Part shown: in pieces, positions 9,932-18,780 of the stretch
Layout: the number at the start of each line of letters is the position of its first letter
How positions within the stretch are numbered: the first letter of the stretch is position 1
NCBI GenBank assembly: GCA_024742695.1
Contig: JANSXY010000014.1
Coordinates: forward strand, 1-64,000
From: Paracoccaceae bacterium
Lineage (GTDB): Bacteria > Pseudomonadota > Alphaproteobacteria > Rhodobacterales > Rhodobacteraceae
DNA length: 64,000 nucleotides
Direction: 5' to 3'
Translations under genes and position numbers: made by a program
The notes under the pieces: generated by a model
Told to the model about the DNA's origin: nothing
The model's input: only the letters and a program-made list of their open reading frames with translations
The model's database searches: none

Positions 9932-11163
9932 CCGTAGCTGCGGGTATCCTCGATCACCTTGCCGTCGTTGGGCAGGCTGCCCGGCGCCACGATCTCGACC
10001 GTGCCCTTGAGCTTCAGAACCGACTGGACGGAGGCCTCCAGCGCGGCCATGTCGCCGCCCTCGGCCTCGACCTTGACGGTCATCACGTCCATCTCGCCCT
10101 CGCGGCCGGCGACGACGCGGGCGCGGCTGACCTCGGGGTGGCGGGCGACCAGGTCGGCCACCTGCTCGGGGCGCACGAACATGCCCTTGATCTTCGTGGT
10201 CTGATCGGCGCGCCCCATCCAGCCCTTGATCCGCAGGTTCGTGCGTCCGCAGGGGCTGTGCCCCGGCATCACCGCCGACAGGTCTCCGGTCGCGAAGCGG
10301 ATCAGCGGGTAGTCGGGGTTCAGCGTGGTCACCACGACCTCGCCCACCTCGCCGTCGGGCACCGGATCGCCGGTTCCGGGGCGCACGATTTCCACGATCA
10401 CGCCCTCGTCGACGATCATCCCCTCCATCGCCGGGCTCTCGTAGGCGATGTTGCCCAGGTCCGCGGTCGCGTAGCACTGCAGGCACAGGATGCCGCGGTC
10501 GCGGTATTCGGCGCGCAGCGACGGGAACAGCGCCCCGCCGCCCACCGCCGCGCGGCTGATCTTCAGCGTCACGCCCATCTCGTCGGCCTTGTCGAGGATC
10601 ACCTTGAGGTAATCGGGCGTGCCGGCATAGGCGGTGGTGCCCACGTCCGCCGCGGCGCGAACCTGGAGTTCGGTCTGCCCGGTCCCGGCCGGCAGCACCG
10701 CCGCCCCGACCGCCCGGCACCCGGCTTCGAAGATCATCCCCGCCGGCGTCAGGTGATAGCCGAAGCAGTTGTGCACGATATCCCCGCGGCCGATCCCCGC
10801 CGCGTGCAGGAACCGCCCGGTGCGCCACCAGTCGCCCGAGACGCGGCCCGGTTCGTAGATCGGTCCGGGGCTTTGGAAGACATGTTCGAAATCGGCCGGG
10901 GCGACCGTCGTGAACCCGCCGAAGGGCGGCAGGTCGGCCTGTGCGCGGCCCAGTTCCGACTTGCGGATCACCGGCAGCCGCGCCAGCGCCGCCGCATCGG
11001 TCACCGCCGCGGCTTCGACGTCGCGCAGATGGCCGGCGATCGCCGGGGCGCGGTCGATCGCGCGGGCGATCTGGCGCGGCAGCGCCTCGGCCAGGTCGGC
11101 GGCGCGGCGGTCGGCGCTGCGGGTTTCGAGATCGTCGAAATAGCTCACCGAAACATCCCTCAT
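9928..11163 (-). CDS. phenylacetate-CoA ligase family (PaaK-like) enzyme
   Basis: A 411-residue adenylate-forming enzyme of the PaaK/AMP-binding family, which activates an aryl or other organic acid with ATP and CoA. Visible are the YATADLGNIAYE region corresponding to the A5 motif, the ATGDLS motif (A7), and the C-terminal hinge region GRADQTTKIKGM followed by the small mobile domain. The start is the ATG at 11163, which overlaps the livF stop by one base (TGATG). It is the last gene of the ABC-transporter operon; another acyl-CoA ligase is the first gene. The substrate is unknown, plausibly what the transporter imports. Confidence 0.85.
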   Translation of the reverse strand: MRDVSVSYFDDLETRSADRRAADLAEALPRQIARAIDRAPAIAGHLRDVEAAAVTDAAALARLPVIRKSELGRAQADLPPFGGFTTVAPADFEHVFQSPGPIYEPGRVSGDWWRTGRFLHAAGIGRGDIVHNCFGYHLTPAGMIFEAGCRAVGAAVLPAGTGQTELQVRAAADVGTTAYAGTPDYLKVILDKADEMGVTLKISRAAVGGGALFPSLRAEYRDRGILCLQCYATADLGNIAYESPAMEGMIVDEGVIVEIVRPGTGDPVPDGEVGEVVVTTLNPDYPLIRFATGDLSAVMPGHSPCGRTNLRIKGWMGRADQTTKIKGMFVRPEQVADLVARHPEVSRARVVAGREGEMDVMTVKVEAEGGDMAALEASVQSVLKLKGTVEIVAPGSLPNDGKVIEDTRSYG

Positions 11164-12011
11164 CACGAAAGCCAGCGCTTGCGGCGGCGGTAGGACCGCA
11201 CGTCGCGGAAGCTCTTGCGCCCCTCGTCGGACATCCCGAGGTAGAATTCCTTCACGTCGGGGTTCTCGCGCAGTTCCTTCGCGGGGCCGTCCATCACCAC
11301 GCGGCCCGATTCCAGGATGTAGCCGTAGTGCGCGAAACGCAGCGCGACGTTGGTGTTCTGCTCGGCCAGCAGGAAGGTCACCCCCTGTTCCTCGTTCAGC
11401 CGGCGCACGATGTCGAAGATCTGTTCGACCAGCTGCGGGGCCAGGCCCATCGACGGTTCATCCAGCAGAATCGTTTCCGGCCGGCTCATCAGCGCGCGGC
11501 CGATCGCCGTCATCTGCTGTTCGCCGCCCGAGGTGTAGCCCGCCTGGCTCTTGCGGCGTTCCTTCAGCCGGGGGAAATATTCATAGACCATCTCGAGGTC
11601 GCGGGCGACCGCGGCGCTGCCGTCGCGCCGGGTATAGGCGCCGGTCATCAGGTTTTCCTCGACGGTCAGGTGCTCGAAGCAGTGCCGCCCCTCCATCACC
11701 TGGATCACGCCGCTCTTGACCAGGTCGTTCGGCGTGAGTTCCGCGATGTGGCGGCCGCGATAGGTGATCGTGCCCTTGGTGACCTCGCCGCGCTCGGAAT
11801 GCAGCAGGTTCGAGATCGCCTTGAGCGTGGTGGTCTTGCCCGCGCCGTTGCCACCCAGAAGCGCGATGATCCCGCCCTTGGGCACCTTCAGGCTGACGCC
11901 CTTCAGGACGAGGATCACGTGGTTGTAGATCACCTCGATGTTGTTGACCTCGAGCAGGGTTTCCCCCGCCATCGCATCGGATGTCTCGGTCTTGGGTGCG
12001 GCGTCCAGCAT
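11163..12011 (-). CDS. livF: ABC transporter ATP-binding protein, LivF type
   Basis: A 282-residue nucleotide-binding subunit of a HAAT-family (branched-chain amino acid type) importer. Walker A is GGNGAGKTT, the signature is TSGGEQQ and Walker B is ILLDEPSMGLAP. A 20-residue N-terminal extension precedes the ABC domain, and an unusual basic C-terminus ends RRRKRWLS. The start at 12011 has GAGG seven bases upstream. It partners LivG, LivH and LivM encoded in the same operon. The 3' end couples to the PaaK-like ligase. Confidence 0.9.
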   Translation of the reverse strand: MLDAAPKTETSDAMAGETLLEVNNIEVIYNHVILVLKGVSLKVPKGGIIALLGGNGAGKTTTLKAISNLLHSERGEVTKGTITYRGRHIAELTPNDLVKSGVIQVMEGRHCFEHLTVEENLMTGAYTRRDGSAAVARDLEMVYEYFPRLKERRKSQAGYTSGGEQQMTAIGRALMSRPETILLDEPSMGLAPQLVEQIFDIVRRLNEEQGVTFLLAEQNTNVALRFAHYGYILESGRVVMDGPAKELRENPDVKEFYLGMSDEGRKSFRDVRSYRRRKRWLS

Positions 12012-12034
12012 CTCGGGCCTCGATAATCGGTGGT

Positions 12035-12061
12035 GCGGGGGCCGGGCGGCCCGGCCCCCGC
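12035..12061 (-). terminator. intercistronic hairpin after the substrate-binding-protein gene
   Basis: A perfect 12-bp stem (12035-12046 with 12050-12061) with a 3-nt loop in the 59-bp gap between the binding-protein gene and livF. There is no U-tract. Such hairpins behind solute-binding-protein genes often stabilise the upstream mRNA or partly attenuate downstream genes, giving excess binding protein. Confidence 0.6.
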
Positions 12062-12070
12062 GGATTTCGA

Positions 12071-13357
12071 TCAGTTGCAGCGCATCTCGACGCCGGCCTC
12101 GGCCGCGAAGGCCATCGAGTCTTCCTCGATCAGCGGATCGATGACCGAGGCATCGCTCATGATGTAGTCGGTCAGCGCGACCCACTTGCCGTCGGCAGCG
12201 TTCCACTGCTGCACGATGCCCATGCCGGACCCGCCGTGGTTCTCGCAGGAGACGGAGAACTCCGGCCCGATGCCCGGCGCGCCCAGTTCGGCCATCCGCG
12301 CATCGGTCATCGCCAGGGCTTCCATGCCGTCACGCATCATCGCCGGGGTGATGTCGGCCACGCCGTGCTTTTCCTGCGCGATCCGGATCGCCTCGGCCGC
12401 CAGCATCGCCGCGTACATGCCGCGGGTGTAGAGCACCGAGCCGACGTTGGACCCGTCGCCGGCGGCGTTGCCGGCCTCGTGCACATGGGTGCGGATTTCG
12501 TCGAACACCGGCATGTCCGGGTTGATCCGGTTCATGTTCAGCGCCTTGTAGCCGTTGGCGGCCATGCCCGCCGGGGTCACGTCATGCTCGGCGCCCGACC
12601 ACCAGGTGCCGATGAAGTTCTCCATCGGGAAGTTGATGTTCGCGGCTTCCTGGATCGCGACCTGGTTCATCACGCCCCAGCCCCACATGATCACGTAGTC
12701 CGGCCGTTCGCGGCGGATCTGCAGCCACTGGCTCTTCTGTTCCTGGCCCGGGTGGTCGACGGCCAGCAGGCTGAGTTCATAGCCGTGCTTCTTGGCCAGT
12801 TCCTCCAGCGTGCGGATCGGCTCCTTGCCGTAGGCGGAGTTGTGGTACACCAGCGCGAGCTTCTTGCCCGACAGGTCGCCGCCGTTCTCGTCGAGCAGGT
12901 AGTTGACTGCCACCGAGGCCGCGTTCCAGTAGTTCGCCGGGTAGTTGAACACCCATTCGAACACCTTGCCGTTCGCCGCCGAGGTCCGGCCATAGCCCAT
13001 CGTGTGCAGCGGGATGCCATCGGTCATCGCCTTGGGGATCAGCTGATAGGTGATCCCGGTCGACAGCGGCTGGTAGACCAGCGCACCCTCGCCCTTGGTC
13101 GACTCGTAGCACTCCACGCCCTTCTCGGTGTTGTAGCCCGTCTCGCATTCGACAACGCGGACCGGCACGCCGCCGATGCCGCCGTCACGGGCGTTGAGCA
13201 GCGCGAAATAGTCCTGGTAGCCGTCCGAGAACGGGATACCGCCCGCGGCATAGGGGCCGGTGCGGTAGCTGAGATCCGGGATCACCAGTTCGGCGACCGC
13301 CGGACCCGAGGCCACGGCGCCGGCCAGCGCCAGTGCAGCCAGTTTCATCATCTTCAT
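12071..13357 (-). CDS. ABC transporter substrate-binding protein (HAAT/LivK type)
   Basis: A 428-residue periplasmic binding protein of the type I fold. A signal peptide (about residues 1-22, cleavage after AVA) precedes the mature start ELVIPDLSYRTG. The double-lobed receptor fold is suggested by GIGGVPVRVVECETGYN and later VDHPGQEQKSQW. It is longer than amino-acid-specific LivJ/LivK and contains several Trp residues (VIMWGWGV, TWWSG), consistent with an aromatic or hydrophobic ligand; that ligand call is inference. It lies between livM and livF and is flanked by hairpins. Confidence 0.88.
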   Translation of the reverse strand: MKMMKLAALALAGAVASGPAVAELVIPDLSYRTGPYAAGGIPFSDGYQDYFALLNARDGGIGGVPVRVVECETGYNTEKGVECYESTKGEGALVYQPLSTGITYQLIPKAMTDGIPLHTMGYGRTSAANGKVFEWVFNYPANYWNAASVAVNYLLDENGGDLSGKKLALVYHNSAYGKEPIRTLEELAKKHGYELSLLAVDHPGQEQKSQWLQIRRERPDYVIMWGWGVMNQVAIQEAANINFPMENFIGTWWSGAEHDVTPAGMAANGYKALNMNRINPDMPVFDEIRTHVHEAGNAAGDGSNVGSVLYTRGMYAAMLAAEAIRIAQEKHGVADITPAMMRDGMEALAMTDARMAELGAPGIGPEFSVSCENHGGSGMGIVQQWNAADGKWVALTDYIMSDASVIDPLIEEDSMAFAAEAGVEMRCN

Positions 13358-13399
13358 CGGTAATCCTCCCTTGGTTCGTCCGATGTTCGGTTCCTCCTG

Positions 13400-13430
13400 C
13401 CGCGCACCGCCGGGGCCGGCCGGCGCGCGG
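13400..13430 (-). other. intercistronic hairpin before the substrate-binding-protein gene
   Basis: CCGCGC (13400-13405) and GCCGG (13409-13413) pair with CCGGC (13420-13424) and GCGCGG (13425-13430), giving an 11-bp stem with a 3-nt bulge. It sits in the 85-bp gap between livM and the binding-protein gene, so that gene is bracketed by hairpins on both sides. It probably tunes mRNA processing or stability. Confidence 0.4.
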
Positions 13431-13442
13431 GCTCGGCCCGGC

Positions 13443-14519
13443 CTAGTAGGGGAAGGGCCAGAGTCTCAGTTTTTCCTTCGCGACACGCCACAACTGCGCC
13501 AGCCCGTGCGGTTCCAGGATCAGGAACATCACGATCAGCGCGCCGATGATCACCAGCTGGATATGCGCCACGATATCGGTCGGCCAGCCCAGCAGATCGA
13601 CGCCGATCACCTTCAGCACCACCGGCAGCAGCACGAGGAACGCCGCCCCCGCGAAGCTGCCGAAGATCGATCCGAGGCCGCCGATGATGATCATGAACAG
13701 CACCAGGAACGATTTCTGGATGCCGAACGCCTCGCCGACCTCGACCGCGCCAAGGTAGACCGCGAAGAACAGCGCGCCCGAAACCCCGACGAAGAACGAC
13801 GACACCGCGAAGGCCGAAAGCTTGGCGGTCAGCGGGTTCACCCCGATGATCTCGGCGGCGATGTCCATGTCGCGGATCGCCATCCACTTGCGGCCGATGG
13901 TGCCGCGGGTGAGGTTGCGCGCAAGCCAGGCCAGCACCACGAGGATCGCAAGGCAGAACAGGTACTTCGCCGATGCCGTGGTCGCCGGCCCGGTCACCGC
14001 ATGGCCGAGGAACGTGCGTTCCGGGGCGCTGATCTGGCCGGAGGCGGAGTAGTTGTAGAACCACGGCACCTTGTTGAAGAGCCAGACGAGGAAGAACTGC
14101 GCCGCCAGCGTCGCCACCGCAAGGTAGAACCCCTTGATCCTCAGCGACGGCAGGCCGAACAGCACGCCCACCAGCGCCGTGACCCCGCCCGCCAGCAGGA
14201 CGTGGATCAGGATCGACACGTCGGGGAAGGCCGTCATCAGCTTGTAGCAGGCATAGGCCCCAACGGCCATGAAGCCGCCGGTGCCCAGGCTGACCTGGCC
14301 GCAGTAGCCCGTCAGGATGTTCAGCCCGATCGCCGCGATCGCGTAGATCAGGAACGGCACCAGAAGCGCGTTCGCCCAGTAGTCGTTGATCAGGAACGGG
14401 ATCACGCCGAAGGCGACGATCAGCACCGCGTAGTACCGCCAGCGGTCGAAGCTGATCGGGAAGGTCTGGCTGTCGTCCCGGTAGGATGTCTTGAAGTCGC
14501 CGGCCTCGCGGTAGAACAT
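13443..14519 (-). CDS. livM: branched-chain amino acid-type ABC permease, LivM
   Basis: A 358-residue inner-membrane permease with about nine or ten hydrophobic segments. The conserved GLNILTGYCGQVSLGTGGFMAVGAY motif region spans about residues 57-81, and the EAA-like cytoplasmic loop follows TIGRKWMAIRDMDIAAEIIG. A polar N-terminal stretch of about 30 residues precedes the first membrane helix. The start ATG overlaps the stop of the preceding small membrane-protein gene (TGATG). It pairs with LivH to form the membrane channel. Confidence 0.92.
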   Translation of the reverse strand: MFYREAGDFKTSYRDDSQTFPISFDRWRYYAVLIVAFGVIPFLINDYWANALLVPFLIYAIAAIGLNILTGYCGQVSLGTGGFMAVGAYACYKLMTAFPDVSILIHVLLAGGVTALVGVLFGLPSLRIKGFYLAVATLAAQFFLVWLFNKVPWFYNYSASGQISAPERTFLGHAVTGPATTASAKYLFCLAILVVLAWLARNLTRGTIGRKWMAIRDMDIAAEIIGVNPLTAKLSAFAVSSFFVGVSGALFFAVYLGAVEVGEAFGIQKSFLVLFMIIIGGLGSIFGSFAGAAFLVLLPVVLKVIGVDLLGWPTDIVAHIQLVIIGALIVMFLILEPHGLAQLWRVAKEKLRLWPFPY

Positions 14520-14764
14520 CAGACCGTCTCCTCGTTGTCTTCGGCAATCACGGCCCGGTTGGCCGGCCTCGCATAGCCCGTCGCCTCGGAATGGCGGACC
14601 AGCCAGAACCAGCAGGAAAGCCCGGCCCCGGCGCCCAGCGCCGCAAGGATCAGCGCGACGACGGTGTTGCCGCCCTCGTCGCCGCCCGAGGCGAGCGCGA
14701 GGTAGCCGAAGGCCCAGAAGCCCGACCAAGCGATGACGTTCAGGGTCGCGATCAGCTTGGCCAT
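14519..14764 (-). CDS. small two-helix membrane protein in the transporter operon
   Basis: An 81-residue protein with two hydrophobic segments (about residues 4-25 and 34-55) and a polar C-terminal tail ending EDNEETV. It sits between livH and livM, 4 bp after livH, and its stop overlaps the livM start by one base. Standard Liv transporters have no such subunit. The position suggests an accessory membrane component or assembly factor. I do not recognise a named family. The coding call rests on the tight spacing and clean amphipathic composition. Confidence 0.7.
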   Translation of the reverse strand: MAKLIATLNVIAWSGFWAFGYLALASGGDEGGNTVVALILAALGAGAGLSCWFWLVRHSEATGYARPANRAVIAEDNEETV

Positions 14765-14768
14765 CCCG

Positions 14769-15764
14769 TCATACCCTCTCGATGATCTTCTCGCCGAACA
14801 GGCCCTGCGGCCGGAACACGAGGAAGATCAGCGCCAGCACGTAGGCGAACCAGTTCTCGGTCGCGCCGCCGACCATCGGGCCGATCAGGAACTCGAACAG
14901 CTTCTCGCCCACGCCGATGATCAGCCCGCCGACGATCGCGCCGGGGATCGAGGTGAAGCCGCCCAGCATCAGCACCGGCAGCGCCTTGAGCGCGATCAGC
15001 GACAGCGAGAACTGCACACCGGATTTCGCGCCCCACATGATCCCGGCGACCAGCGCCACGAACCCGGCCAGCGACCACACCAGCACCCAGATGAAGCTGA
15101 GAGAGATGCCCACCGACAGCGCCGCCTGGTGATCGTCGGCCACCGCGCGCATCGCGCGGCCCTGCTTGGTGTACTGCGAGAAGATCACCAGCCCGGCCAC
15201 CAGCACCGCCGCGACCACCGCCGCGACGACGTCGAGCTTGTCGATGAAGAAGCCGTAGAAATCCTCGCCACCCAGGAAGGCGGTGTTCTCCTCGATCCAG
15301 AACGAGGCGCCCTGCGGCAGGCCCACGTCCAGCGTCTTGATGTCGGATCCCCACATCAGGTCGCCGACGCCTTCGAGGAAATAGGCCAGGCCGATCGTGG
15401 CCATGAACAGGATGATCGGCTCCTGCCCGACGAGGTGGCGGAAGATGAACCGCTGCACCAGCCACGCGAAGACGACCATCACGATCGTCGTCAGCGCGAT
15501 CGCCAGCAACGCCGGCACCTCCCAGCCGAAATGGTGGATCTTGGTGCCGAAGATCGCGTTGATCAGGTGCGCGAAGGGCACCTGGCCCTCCATGATCCCG
15601 ACGAGGGTCAACGCCGCGAACAGGGCCATCACGCCCTGGCTGTAGTTGAAGATGCCGCTGGCCTTGAAGATCAGCACGAAGCCCAGCGCGACGAGCGCGT
15701 ACAACACCCCGGCCATCAGCCCGTTCAGCGCGACCTCGACGCCGTAGAGGATTTCGGTAGGCAT
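14769..15764 (-). CDS. livH: branched-chain amino acid-type ABC permease, LivH
   Basis: A 331-residue inner-membrane permease with about eight hydrophobic segments. Family motifs include the N-terminal GLMAGVLYALVALGFVLIFKASG, here read in two parts around residues 14-36, the NYSQG turn, and the EAA loop region RAMRAVADDHQAALSVGI. It is somewhat longer than E. coli LivH (308) because of an insertion around residues 145-175 (FWIEENTAFLGGEDFYG). It forms the transmembrane channel with LivM. Confidence 0.92.
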   Translation of the reverse strand: MPTEILYGVEVALNGLMAGVLYALVALGFVLIFKASGIFNYSQGVMALFAALTLVGIMEGQVPFAHLINAIFGTKIHHFGWEVPALLAIALTTIVMVVFAWLVQRFIFRHLVGQEPIILFMATIGLAYFLEGVGDLMWGSDIKTLDVGLPQGASFWIEENTAFLGGEDFYGFFIDKLDVVAAVVAAVLVAGLVIFSQYTKQGRAMRAVADDHQAALSVGISLSFIWVLVWSLAGFVALVAGIMWGAKSGVQFSLSLIALKALPVLMLGGFTSIPGAIVGGLIIGVGEKLFEFLIGPMVGGATENWFAYVLALIFLVFRPQGLFGEKIIERV

Positions 15765-15790
15765 CTCAGCTGTTCCCCCTTGCCGCCCGG

Positions 15791-16612
15791 TCAGTCATGG
15801 GCCACGCCCAGGTAGGCGTCGATCACGTCCTGGTTCCGACGCACCTCGTCGGGCGTGCCGTCGCCGATCTTCTTGCCGTAGTCCATCACCACCACCCGGT
15901 CCGACAGGTCCATGACCACGCCCATGTCATGTTCGATCAGCGCGATGGTGGTGCCGAACTCGTCGTTCACGTCGAGGATGAAGCGGCTCATGTCCTCCTT
16001 CTCCTCGACGTTCATGCCCGCCATCGGCTCGTCCAGCAGCAGAAGCTTCGGCTCGGCGGCCAGCGCGCGGGCCAGTTCGACCCGCTTCTTCAGCCCGTAG
16101 GGCAGCCGGCCGACCGGCGTCTTGCGGATGTTCTGGATCTCGAGGAAGTCGATGATCTTCTCGACCTGCTCGCGGTTCTCGCTTTCCTCGCGTTCGGCCT
16201 TGCCCCACCACAGCGCCTGCGCCAGCATTCCCGATTTCATGTGGTTCAGCCGCCCGGTCATGATGTTGTCGAGAACGCTCATGCCCTCGAACAGCGCGAT
16301 GTTCTGGAAGGTCCGCGCGATGCCCAGCCGGGCGACCTGGTAGGGCCGCATCGGGCCGCGCCGGTAGCCGCGGAACCAGACCTCGCCCTCCTGCGGGACG
16401 TAAAAGCCCGAGATCACGTTCAGCATCGAGGATTTGCCGGCGCCGTTCGGCCCGATGATCGCCCGGATCTCGCCCTCGCGGATGTCGAAGCTGATATCCT
16501 TGATCGCCACCACGCCGCCGAAGCGCAGCGTGATGTTCTTCATCTCCATCAGCACGCCGCCGATCTTGCGCCCGTCGGCGGTGGTGTAGCCCTCGGTGCT
16601 CATGTCGTTCAT
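15791..16612 (-). CDS. livG: ABC transporter ATP-binding protein, LivG type
   Basis: A 273-residue nucleotide-binding subunit. Walker A is GPNGAGKSS, the signature region is LPYGLKKRVELARAL and Walker B is LLLLDEPMAGM. The C-terminal branched-chain-type tail ends VIDAYLGVAHD. The start codon overlaps the stop of the upstream acyl-CoA ligase gene (ATGA), tying transport and ligase translation together. It is followed by livH after a 26-bp gap. Confidence 0.92.
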   Translation of the reverse strand: MNDMSTEGYTTADGRKIGGVLMEMKNITLRFGGVVAIKDISFDIREGEIRAIIGPNGAGKSSMLNVISGFYVPQEGEVWFRGYRRGPMRPYQVARLGIARTFQNIALFEGMSVLDNIMTGRLNHMKSGMLAQALWWGKAEREESENREQVEKIIDFLEIQNIRKTPVGRLPYGLKKRVELARALAAEPKLLLLDEPMAGMNVEEKEDMSRFILDVNDEFGTTIALIEHDMGVVMDLSDRVVVMDYGKKIGDGTPDEVRRNQDVIDAYLGVAHD

Positions 16613-18582
16613 TCCGCCGCCATCCTCTGCCCGGCCGGTTCGACGATCGCCGCGTCGGCGATCTTCAGCGTCGCCTTGATCTTGCCCTTGCGGCCGTCCT
16701 CGTAGGTCACCTCGGTCTCGGTGTAGACCGTCTCCGATCCGTCGTAGAGCGCGCCGATCAGGTCGTCGAACTTCTCGGCGATGATGTTGCGGCGCACCTT
16801 GCGGGTGCGCGTCAGTTCGCCGTCATCGGCATCCAGTTCCTTGTGCAGGATCAGGAAGCGGTGCACCTGGCAGCCCGACAGCATCGGATCCTCGGCGACC
16901 GAGCGGTTCACCTCCTCCACGTGGCCGCGGATCATGTCGTAGACCTTCGGGTGGCCGGCGAGTTCCTGGTAGCTGGAATAGGCGATGTTGTTGCGCTCCG
17001 CCCAGTTGCCCACCGCGGTCAGGTCGATGTTGATGAAGGCGGTGCAGCGGTCGCGGCCGGCGCCGAAGACGACGGCCTCCAGAATGTTGGGGAAGAACTT
17101 GAGCTTGTTCTCGACGTATTTCGGCGCGAACAGCCGGCCGTCCGCCATCTTGCCCACGTCCTTGGCGCGGTCGATGATCCGCAGGTGCCCGGTGCCTTCC
17201 TCGAAGAAGCCCGCGTCGCCGGTCGCCACCCAGCCCTCGGCATTCTTGGTCGAGGCGGTCGACTCGGCGTTCTTGTAGTATTCCACGAAGGTGCCGGGCG
17301 AGCGGTAGTAGACTTCGCCCGAATCGGCGATCCGCACCTCCACGCCGGGGGACGGCACGCCAACGGTATCCGAACGCACCTCGCCATCGGGCTGCTGGGT
17401 GATGAACACCGAGGCCTCGGTCTGGCCGTAGAGCTGCTTCAGGTTGATCCCGAGCGAGCGATAGAAATCGAAGATCTCCGGCCCGATCGCCTCGCCCGCC
17501 GTATAGCCCACGCGCACCCGGCTGAAGCCCAGCGTGTTCTTCAGCGGCCCGTAGATGAACAGGTTGCCCAGCGCATAGGCCAGCCGGTCGCCGCCGCCCA
17601 CCGGCTTGCCGTCGAGAATCGCGGGGCCGACACGCCGCGCAACCGCCATGAACCGGTGGAACAGCCACTTCTTGAGCCGGCTGGCATCTTCCATCCGGAT
17701 CATCACCGAGGTCAGCTGCCCCTCGAACACCCGCGGCGGCGCGAAGAAATAGGTCGGCCCGATCTCGCGCAGATCGGTCATCATCGTCTCTGCGCTTTCG
17801 GGGCAGTTGACGGTGAACCCCGCCCAGTAGGCCTGGCCGATCGAGAAGATGAAATCGCCCACCCAGGCCATCGGCAGGTAGGCCAGAACCTCTTCGTTGT
17901 GGGTCAGCCGGTCGAATTCGACCGAGGCGCGCGAGGTCTCGATGATGTTGCGGTTCGACAGCACCACGCCCTTGGGCTTGCCGGTGGTGCCCGAGGTGTA
18001 GAGCATCACGCAGGTTTGGTCGTAGCCCAGTTCCGCGATCCGCTTGTCCAGCTCCGCTCCGTAGCGGTGGTGGCCGGCGCGGCCCTCGGCCACGATGTCC
18101 TCCAGCGCGTTCATCCGCGAATGGTCGTATTTCCGCATCCCGCGCTTATCGAGATAGGCGACATGCTCGATGTGATGGATCCGGTCCTGAACCTCGATGA
18201 CCTTGTCGACCTGCTCCTGGTCGCCGCACACGACGAAGCGGGCGCCGCAATGGTCGAGCACGTAGGCCATCTCTTCGGCCACGGCGTCCTGGTACAGCGG
18301 CACGGGAATCGCGCCGCACATCTGCGCCGCCACCATCGACCAGTAAAGCGCCGGGCGGTTGCGGCCGATGATCGCCACGTAGTCGCCGCGCTCCATCCCC
18401 AGCGACAGGAACCCGAGCGCCATGGCGCGGATTTCCTCCGCCGCCTCGGCCCAGGTCCAGCTTTGCCAGATGCCGAATTCCTTTTCCCGGTAGGCCGGCA
18501 ACGCGGCGTAACGCTCGACGTTGCGCGCCAGTAGCGCCGGAATGGACTGGGGGCCGGCCGAAGCCGCGCTGTCCGTCGCCAA
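16609..18582 (-). CDS. long-chain-type acyl-CoA synthetase (AMP-binding)
   Basis: A 657-residue adenylate-forming ligase of the FadD15/long-chain ACS type. The P-loop-like motif MLYTSGTTGKPKG, the YGQTEA motif (A5), TGDAGF (A7) and the RAKDVGKMADG hinge are all visible, so the enzyme should activate a carboxylate with ATP and CoA. The start is assigned to a TTG at 18582 with GGAGG five bases upstream; an ATG 84 nt further 5' has no ribosome-binding site. It is the first gene of the transporter operon, coupled to livG. This family often accompanies HAAT transporters; whether the substrate is a fatty or aromatic acid is not decided by sequence. Confidence 0.88.
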   Translation of the reverse strand: MATDSAASAGPQSIPALLARNVERYAALPAYREKEFGIWQSWTWAEAAEEIRAMALGFLSLGMERGDYVAIIGRNRPALYWSMVAAQMCGAIPVPLYQDAVAEEMAYVLDHCGARFVVCGDQEQVDKVIEVQDRIHHIEHVAYLDKRGMRKYDHSRMNALEDIVAEGRAGHHRYGAELDKRIAELGYDQTCVMLYTSGTTGKPKGVVLSNRNIIETSRASVEFDRLTHNEEVLAYLPMAWVGDFIFSIGQAYWAGFTVNCPESAETMMTDLREIGPTYFFAPPRVFEGQLTSVMIRMEDASRLKKWLFHRFMAVARRVGPAILDGKPVGGGDRLAYALGNLFIYGPLKNTLGFSRVRVGYTAGEAIGPEIFDFYRSLGINLKQLYGQTEASVFITQQPDGEVRSDTVGVPSPGVEVRIADSGEVYYRSPGTFVEYYKNAESTASTKNAEGWVATGDAGFFEEGTGHLRIIDRAKDVGKMADGRLFAPKYVENKLKFFPNILEAVVFGAGRDRCTAFINIDLTAVGNWAERNNIAYSSYQELAGHPKVYDMIRGHVEEVNRSVAEDPMLSGCQVHRFLILHKELDADDGELTRTRKVRRNIIAEKFDDLIGALYDGSETVYTETEVTYEDGRKGKIKATLKIADAAIVEPAGQRMAAE

Positions 18583-18780
18583 ACTCTCCTCCCGCGCCGG
18601 TTTCCCGGCGTCATCGTTCCCTGCCGCCGGCCGGGTCCTCCTCCCGCGCCGGTTGCGTGGGCACATTGCTGGGCGGCAAAGGTTTCGTCACTTTTTCCCA
18701 ATCCTAACGAAATGTAACAGCCAGCCTACCCCCTTGGCCGTCGTCCGGGGCGCGTGTACCGATACGGGCAGGAGGAGCGG

